DNA of 8,897 bases, from the NCBI GenBank assembly GCA_045106875.1, contig JBGCFK010000371.1, forward strand, positions 1-8,897. Reading direction: 5' to 3'. How positions within the stretch are numbered: the stretch's first letter is position 1; each line of letters begins with the position of its first letter. Of this stretch, positions 5,645-8,897 are shown piece after piece. The DNA is from Thermohalobaculum sp045106875 (GTDB lineage Bacteria > Pseudomonadota > Alphaproteobacteria > Rhodobacterales > Rhodobacteraceae). The notes beneath the pieces were generated by a model, which made no database searches, was not told the origin of the DNA, and worked only from the letters and a program-made list of their open reading frames with translations. Position numbers and translations under genes: made by a program.

Positions 5645-5953
5645 CTACATCCAGTTGGCGGGCGTTCCAGTGATCTCGTTGATGATGAACAGGGTTTCGC
5701 CCGCACCCAACACAGTTCCGGGCGGGAACGTGTGGAATTTACCGTCTTGCGCAGTGTCTGGTGCGCCAGCGCCAGTGCTGTCCGACCAGATCTCCCAACC
5801 GGAAATGTGGACATCGCTGCCTGTGGTGTTCTTGACCGCGACAAACTCGTCTTCCTGCGTGGTCGTGCCGTCGCCATCCACGTCGAACTCGGCGCCGCCC
5901 GAGTTGTCTCCGTAGATCTGGTCAAAGACCACACCGTCCAGCTTTGCGACCAT
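5645..5953 (-). CDS. Lamin-tail (LTD) domain fragment upstream of the amber codon
   Basis: If translation ends at the TAG this gives a 102-residue protein. It is a beta-rich lamin-tail-like domain: VFDQIYGDNSGG at 9-20, EFVAVKNTTGSDVHISGWEI at 36-55, then HTFPPGTVLGAGETLFIIN at 74-92, the strand pattern of extracellular LTD modules in bacteria. FDVDGDGTTTQEDEF (23-37) resembles an EF-hand or dockerin calcium loop (DxDxDG, then acidic residues). There is no N-terminal signal peptide, which is usual for type I secretion substrates. The start ATG has GCAGGG about 9 nt upstream. The fragment stops within what looks like the domain's last strand region, at TGTPANWM, so it might fold alone but would lack the Hint part. 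Confidence 0.7.
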   Translation of the reverse strand: MVAKLDGVVFDQIYGDNSGGAEFDVDGDGTTTQEDEFVAVKNTTGSDVHISGWEIWSDSTGAGAPDTAQDGKFHTFPPGTVLGAGETLFIINEITGTPANWM

Positions 5954-5973
5954 CTCGGCACCCTGCTCTCACA

Positions 5974-5987
5974 CATGTCGCAACATG
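5974..5987. repeat. Small inverted repeat before the LTD/Hint gene
   Basis: CATGT (5974-5978) and ACATG (5983-5987) are perfect inverted arms around CGCA, centred about 28 bp upstream of the LTD start. It could be a protein-binding half-site pair or an mRNA hairpin near the ribosome-binding site; it is short enough to be chance. The rest of the 119-bp gap 5954-6072 between the divergent LTD/Hint gene and lepA holds the candidate lepA promoter and nothing else I can name. Confidence 0.25.
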
Positions 5988-6036
5988 CCTTTCAATGGTT
6001 GTATATCCGTTAAGTGGGATAGGGTATCGAGCGCGC

Positions 6037-6065
6037 TTGACGGATGCCCATAACCCCCGCATATC
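6037..6065 (+). promoter_or_regulatory. Candidate lepA promoter, possibly giving a leaderless mRNA
   Basis: TTGACG at 6037-6042 is a good -35. Seventeen bases later CATATC (6060-6065) is a weak -10, matching three of six positions of TATAAT. Transcription would then begin about 7 bases downstream, at 6072-6073, which is the A of the lepA ATG or the base before it. This fits the absence of any Shine-Dalgarno before lepA. Confidence 0.4.
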
Positions 6066-6072
6066 CCGCCCT

Positions 6073-7872
6073 ATGACCGATTTATCGCATATCCGTAACT
6101 TCTCGATCGTGGCGCATATCGACCACGGGAAATCCACGCTGGCTGACCGGCTGATCCAGTCGACAGGCGGCCTTTCCGACCGTGAGATGTCCGAGCAGGT
6201 GCTCGACAACATGGACATCGAGAAAGAGCGCGGGATCACCATCAAGGCCCAGACCATCGGGCTGCTCTACACGGCCGAGGACGGGATCGAGTATACTCTC
6301 AACCTGATCGATACGCCCGGCCATGTGGACTTCGCCTATGAAGTCTCACGGTCCATGCGTGCGGTCGAGGGGTCCCTGTTGGTGGTCGATGCCTCCCAGG
6401 GGGTCGAGGCGCAGACGCTGGCCAACGTCTATCAGGCCATCGATGCCGACCACGAGATTGTTCCCGTGCTGAACAAGATCGACCTGCCCGCGGCCGAGCC
6501 CGACCGGGTCTGCGAACAGATCGAGGATGTCATCGGTATCGACGCCACGGATGCAGTACACATCTCGGCCAAGACCGGGCTTGGGATCGCTGATGTGTTG
6601 GAGGCCGTCGTCAATCGCCTCCCCGCCCCCACAGGCAATGCTGACGCGCCCCTGAAGGCTATGCTGGTGGACAGCTGGTACGATGCCTATCTCGGTGTTG
6701 TAGTACTGATCCGGGTCATCGACGGCACCCTGAAGAAGGGCGAGCGCATCCGCATGATGCAGACCAACGCTGTCTATCCGGTCGACCGGGTCGGGGTGTT
6801 CACGCCGAAGATGCTACAGACGGACGTCTTGGGGCCGGGCGAGCTTGGCTTCCTGACCGCGTCCATCAAACAGGTCCGCGACACGCGCGTCGGCGACACC
6901 ATTACCCACGAACGCAAGGGTGCGACCGAGGCGCTGCCGGGCTTCAAACCTGCGCAACCCGTGGTCTTCTGCGGCCTCTTCCCCGTGGACAATGCCGCGT
7001 TCGAGGACCTGCGTGAGGCCGTCGAGAAGCTGGCTCTCAACGATGCGTCCTTCAGCCATGAAGTGGAAAGTTCGGCCGCGCTGGGCTTTGGCCTCCGCTG
7101 CGGGTTCCTGGGGCTGCTGCACCTCGAGGTGATCCGCGACCGGCTGGAACGGGAATATGACCTCGACCTGATCACCACCGCGCCCTCGGTCGTCTATCAC
7201 CTGCACATGAATGACGGCGAGATGATCGAGATGCACAACCCCGCCGACATGCCCGACGTCATGAAGATCGACCGCATTGAGGAGCCGTGGATCAAGGCCA
7301 CCATCCTCGTGCCGGACGACTATCTGGGGGATGTGCTGAAGCTGTGCCAGGACCGCCGCGGGGTTCAGCTTGACCTCACCTATGCGGGCACGCGAGCCAT
7401 GGTGGTTTACCGCCTGCCACTGAACGAGGTCGTGTTCGACTTTTACGACAAGCTGAAATCGGTGACGAAGGGCTATGCCAGCTTCGACTACCAGATGGAC
7501 GGCTATGACGCGGACGCTCTGGTGCGCATGCAGATCCTTGTGAATGAGGAACCCGTGGATGCTCTGTCCATGATCGTTCACCGCGACAAGGCCGAGGCGC
7601 GCGGGCGGGTGATGTGCGAGAAACTGAAGGGCCTGATCCCGCAGCACCTGTTCAAGATCCCGATTCCGGCCGCGATAGGCGGGCGTGTGATTGCGCGCGA
7701 GACCATCTCGGCATTGCGCAAGGACGTCACGGCCAAATGTTATGGAGGCGACGTCAGCCGCAAGCGCAAACTGCTGGACAAGCAGAAGGCAGGTAAAAAG
7801 AAGATGCGCCAGTTCGGGAAAGTTGATATCCCGCAGGAGGCATTTATTTCGGCGCTGAAGATGGATGGTTAG
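6073..7872 (+). CDS. lepA: Elongation factor 4 (LepA), ribosome-associated GTPase
   Basis: The 599-residue product is full length for LepA/EF4, a translational GTPase that binds the ribosome and influences initiation or elongation. G1 is AHIDHGKS at 14-21, G2 GITIK at 54-58, G3 DTPGH at 80-84, G4 NKID at 134-137, and G5 SAKTG soon after. The LepA-specific C-terminus follows, with RETISALRKDVTAKCYGGD and the basic DVSRKRKLLDKQKAGKKKM before the end. The start MTDLSHIRNFSIVAHIDHGK fits the family; the frame is open upstream to 5944 but that extension has no LepA features. There is no Shine-Dalgarno before the ATG (the preceding bases are CATATCCCGCCCT), which may mean a leaderless message. The stop overlaps the stop of the converging DUF4062 gene. 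lepB and rnc, partners in many gammaproteobacteria, are absent here. Confidence 0.98.
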   Translation: MTDLSHIRNFSIVAHIDHGKSTLADRLIQSTGGLSDREMSEQVLDNMDIEKERGITIKAQTIGLLYTAEDGIEYTLNLIDTPGHVDFAYEVSRSMRAVEGSLLVVDASQGVEAQTLANVYQAIDADHEIVPVLNKIDLPAAEPDRVCEQIEDVIGIDATDAVHISAKTGLGIADVLEAVVNRLPAPTGNADAPLKAMLVDSWYDAYLGVVVLIRVIDGTLKKGERIRMMQTNAVYPVDRVGVFTPKMLQTDVLGPGELGFLTASIKQVRDTRVGDTITHERKGATEALPGFKPAQPVVFCGLFPVDNAAFEDLREAVEKLALNDASFSHEVESSAALGFGLRCGFLGLLHLEVIRDRLEREYDLDLITTAPSVVYHLHMNDGEMIEMHNPADMPDVMKIDRIEEPWIKATILVPDDYLGDVLKLCQDRRGVQLDLTYAGTRAMVVYRLPLNEVVFDFYDKLKSVTKGYASFDYQMDGYDADALVRMQILVNEEPVDALSMIVHRDKAEARGRVMCEKLKGLIPQHLFKIPIPAAIGGRVIARETISALRKDVTAKCYGGDVSRKRKLLDKQKAGKKKMRQFGKVDIPQEAFISALKMDG

Positions 7873-8837
7873 AAGGGTATTTCGTCGTCCATTCCACCAA
7901 CAGATATCGTCTGACTGGGTTTGAAGGCTGCCTTCAGCAAGTTCTTTCGATCTCTTCGGATTTGAAGGAGCCCATCTTCAGACTGTTCGATGATCTCGAA
8001 TACCTCGAAGAATAGGAGCACGTCAGCTACGGCAGACTCGTCCACGTCGAATTCGCCAACGTCTATGCTTTGCTGGAAGAGCGATGGTAGTCGCCGTCGT
8101 ACGTCTTGGCGATCGAAGCCATCATTCAGTAATGCGGCGAAATGACGGATCAGTTCGCTCGCCGAGAACTGTGATTTATAAGAATTTGAGCCAATATTGT
8201 ATTGGAGGTGGGCATTGGCATCATTCAGTTCTTCGTAACGGTCGAGTTTTTCCTTTGTGTGCCGGTATAAGCTACTGAAATGATTGCGGTCTTCGTTCAG
8301 TCGGTTGAGCTTTGCCGTAGTCTGCGGGCTCTCCGCAGAGTTCGCACGCCGCCAACCTACCCCCGGATGGTCGGCAAATGCATGGGTCAAAGAAATCACC
8401 ACATTCGCCTCAAGTTCGTCCGCGTCCCTCCAAAACCTCACCAGTTTGTTCGCCCTAACCTTCTCCTTGAATGCAATTAACTTCTTTTGGTTTGTGGGGT
8501 TTTTTTCAACTTTGGAGTAAACTAACTTCTCAATATCTTCGTGTATGAACGCGCAGATAGGAATTCCTTTGCTAACAGCATAGTCGTACTCCATCTCGGT
8601 AAAGCTAATGCCACCCTGGCCTATTGATCCGTATCGCCCGCCAAGGACGATCACGTAGTAGTCGCAGTTATCAATGATGCTGCGGATGTATTTCATCTGT
8701 TCGTCATTTGTAGCAGGGAAGAACTCCATGCCTGCTGGGAAATGTCCGAGATTCAGAATTGCTCGAGCAATCTGTCGCCTTTCTTCCACAAGATCGGTGA
8801 ACGTAGAGCTTACAAAAATTTGAACTCGAGTATCCAT
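7869..8837 (-). CDS. DUF4062-domain protein with an SSB-like C-terminal tip
   Basis: The 322-residue product opens with a DUF4062 domain: VQIFVSSTFTDLVEERRQIA at 5-24, LGHFPAGMEFFPA at 30-42, then CDYYVIVLGGRYGSI and ISFTEMEYDYA at 58-87. DUF4062 is a small Rossmann-like domain often fused to NTPase or repeat modules in bacterial signalling and defence-type proteins; its activity is not established. Here no NTPase follows. Residues about 172-212 are likely coiled coil, and 220-305 form an unrecognised helical region. The last residues are SVGGMDDEIPF, very like the acidic tip of SSB. The start ATG has AGGGGG about 8 nt upstream. On its strand a TTGACG at 8893-8888 is a possible -35, without a clear -10. 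Hand count gives 24 G+C in 60 bases at 8521-8580, against 42 in 60 within lepA (7081-7140), suggesting acquisition. It converges on lepA with overlapping stops. Confidence 0.85.
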   Translation of the reverse strand: MDTRVQIFVSSTFTDLVEERRQIARAILNLGHFPAGMEFFPATNDEQMKYIRSIIDNCDYYVIVLGGRYGSIGQGGISFTEMEYDYAVSKGIPICAFIHEDIEKLVYSKVEKNPTNQKKLIAFKEKVRANKLVRFWRDADELEANVVISLTHAFADHPGVGWRRANSAESPQTTAKLNRLNEDRNHFSSLYRHTKEKLDRYEELNDANAHLQYNIGSNSYKSQFSASELIRHFAALLNDGFDRQDVRRRLPSLFQQSIDVGEFDVDESAVADVLLFFEVFEIIEQSEDGLLQIRRDRKNLLKAAFKPSQTISVGGMDDEIPF

Positions 8838-8897
8838 TGTGAGCCCCCTGCAATACTCCTCCGATCCGTGACCTTTTTCTCGAAGTGCGTCAAGGCT

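Larger units (their letters stand above)
4778..5953 (-). pseudogene. Lamin-tail plus Hint domain protein, interrupted by an amber codon
   Basis: One reading frame runs from an ATG at 5953 to a TGA at 4778-4780, 391 codons, broken only by a TAG at codon 103 (5645-5647). Both halves are recognisable. Codons 1-102 form a lamin-tail-like domain. Codons 104-205 form a Gly/Ser-rich linker and a strand-rich segment (NPATGEFIVFN, LSGFPGTT, QNAGSSYQYDSDADDY). Codons 206-391 form a Hint domain. Linker composition and frame continue smoothly across the TAG, and no start codon with a Shine-Dalgarno follows it, so two independent genes are unlikely. TAG is one step from CAG (Gln), making a recent nonsense mutation the simplest reading. 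Amber read-through or a sequencing error are alternatives. Proteins of this Hint_2 type in Rhodobacteraceae are usually thought to be exported; no export genes are adjacent here. Confidence 0.75.

Noticed and set aside
5944..6072. Possible N-terminal extension of LepA from an upstream start
   Set aside because: The extension has no LepA similarity, and the conserved N-terminus starts at 6073.
6814..7647. Long minus-strand open frame (277 codons) inside lepA
   Set aside because: It is antisense to the well-conserved lepA coding sequence, has His/Val-rich shadow composition, and no recognisable domain. It is explained by lepA codon bias.
1..8897. tRNA or rRNA genes, CRISPR arrays, transposases, insertion-sequence ends
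   Set aside because: None was seen on either strand by reading: no spaced direct repeats, no transposase motifs and no tRNA-like cloverleaf.

Overview
The window looks like a piece of an alphaproteobacterial chromosome, most probably from the Rhodobacteraceae/Roseobacter group. The reasons are the generally GC-rich coding sequence, the style of the rpmB and lepA products, and a lamin-tail plus Hint (Hint_2-like) protein of a kind common in that family. The organism call is inference; no database was searched.

Layout from left to right. (1) The window opens inside the 3' end of a phytanoyl-CoA dioxygenase-family gene (+). (2) A methyl-accepting chemotaxis protein follows on the minus strand, facing it tail to tail. 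(3) The MCP gene is divergent from rpmB (ribosomal protein L28, +), which ends in a convincing intrinsic terminator. (4) A CobB-type sirtuin (-) and a low-molecular-weight phosphotyrosine phosphatase (+) diverge from a 46-bp gap. (5) Two tandem small genes (+, 88 and 75 codons) each encode a peptide with a textbook double-glycine leader (hydrophobic residues at -4, -7 and -12 from the GG) and a shared basic C-terminus, LRKRP(A/G)R. (6) Converging on them and overlapping the second by 14 bp is a minus-strand lamin-tail/Hint protein, split by an in-frame amber codon. (7) Divergent from that is lepA (EF4, +), with no visible Shine-Dalgarno and a promoter-like sequence placed so that the mRNA could be leaderless. 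(8) Finally, a minus-strand DUF4062-domain gene, visibly more AT-rich in part, converges on lepA with overlapping stop codons.

Most of the window is core chromosome (L28, LepA, CobB, phosphatase, MCP). Two places look accessory. The first is the 4.2-6.0 kb block: two leader-bearing peptides without cysteine beside a secreted-type autoprocessing-domain protein that may be decaying or read through. No C39 peptidase/ABC exporter or modifying enzyme lies within the window, so export and modification are unproven. The second is the DUF4062 gene. Its last residues, MDDEIPF, closely resemble the acidic tip of bacterial SSB that recruits DNA-repair and replication-restart proteins. That is unexpected in this family and suggests a link to DNA-damage or phage-sensing functions.
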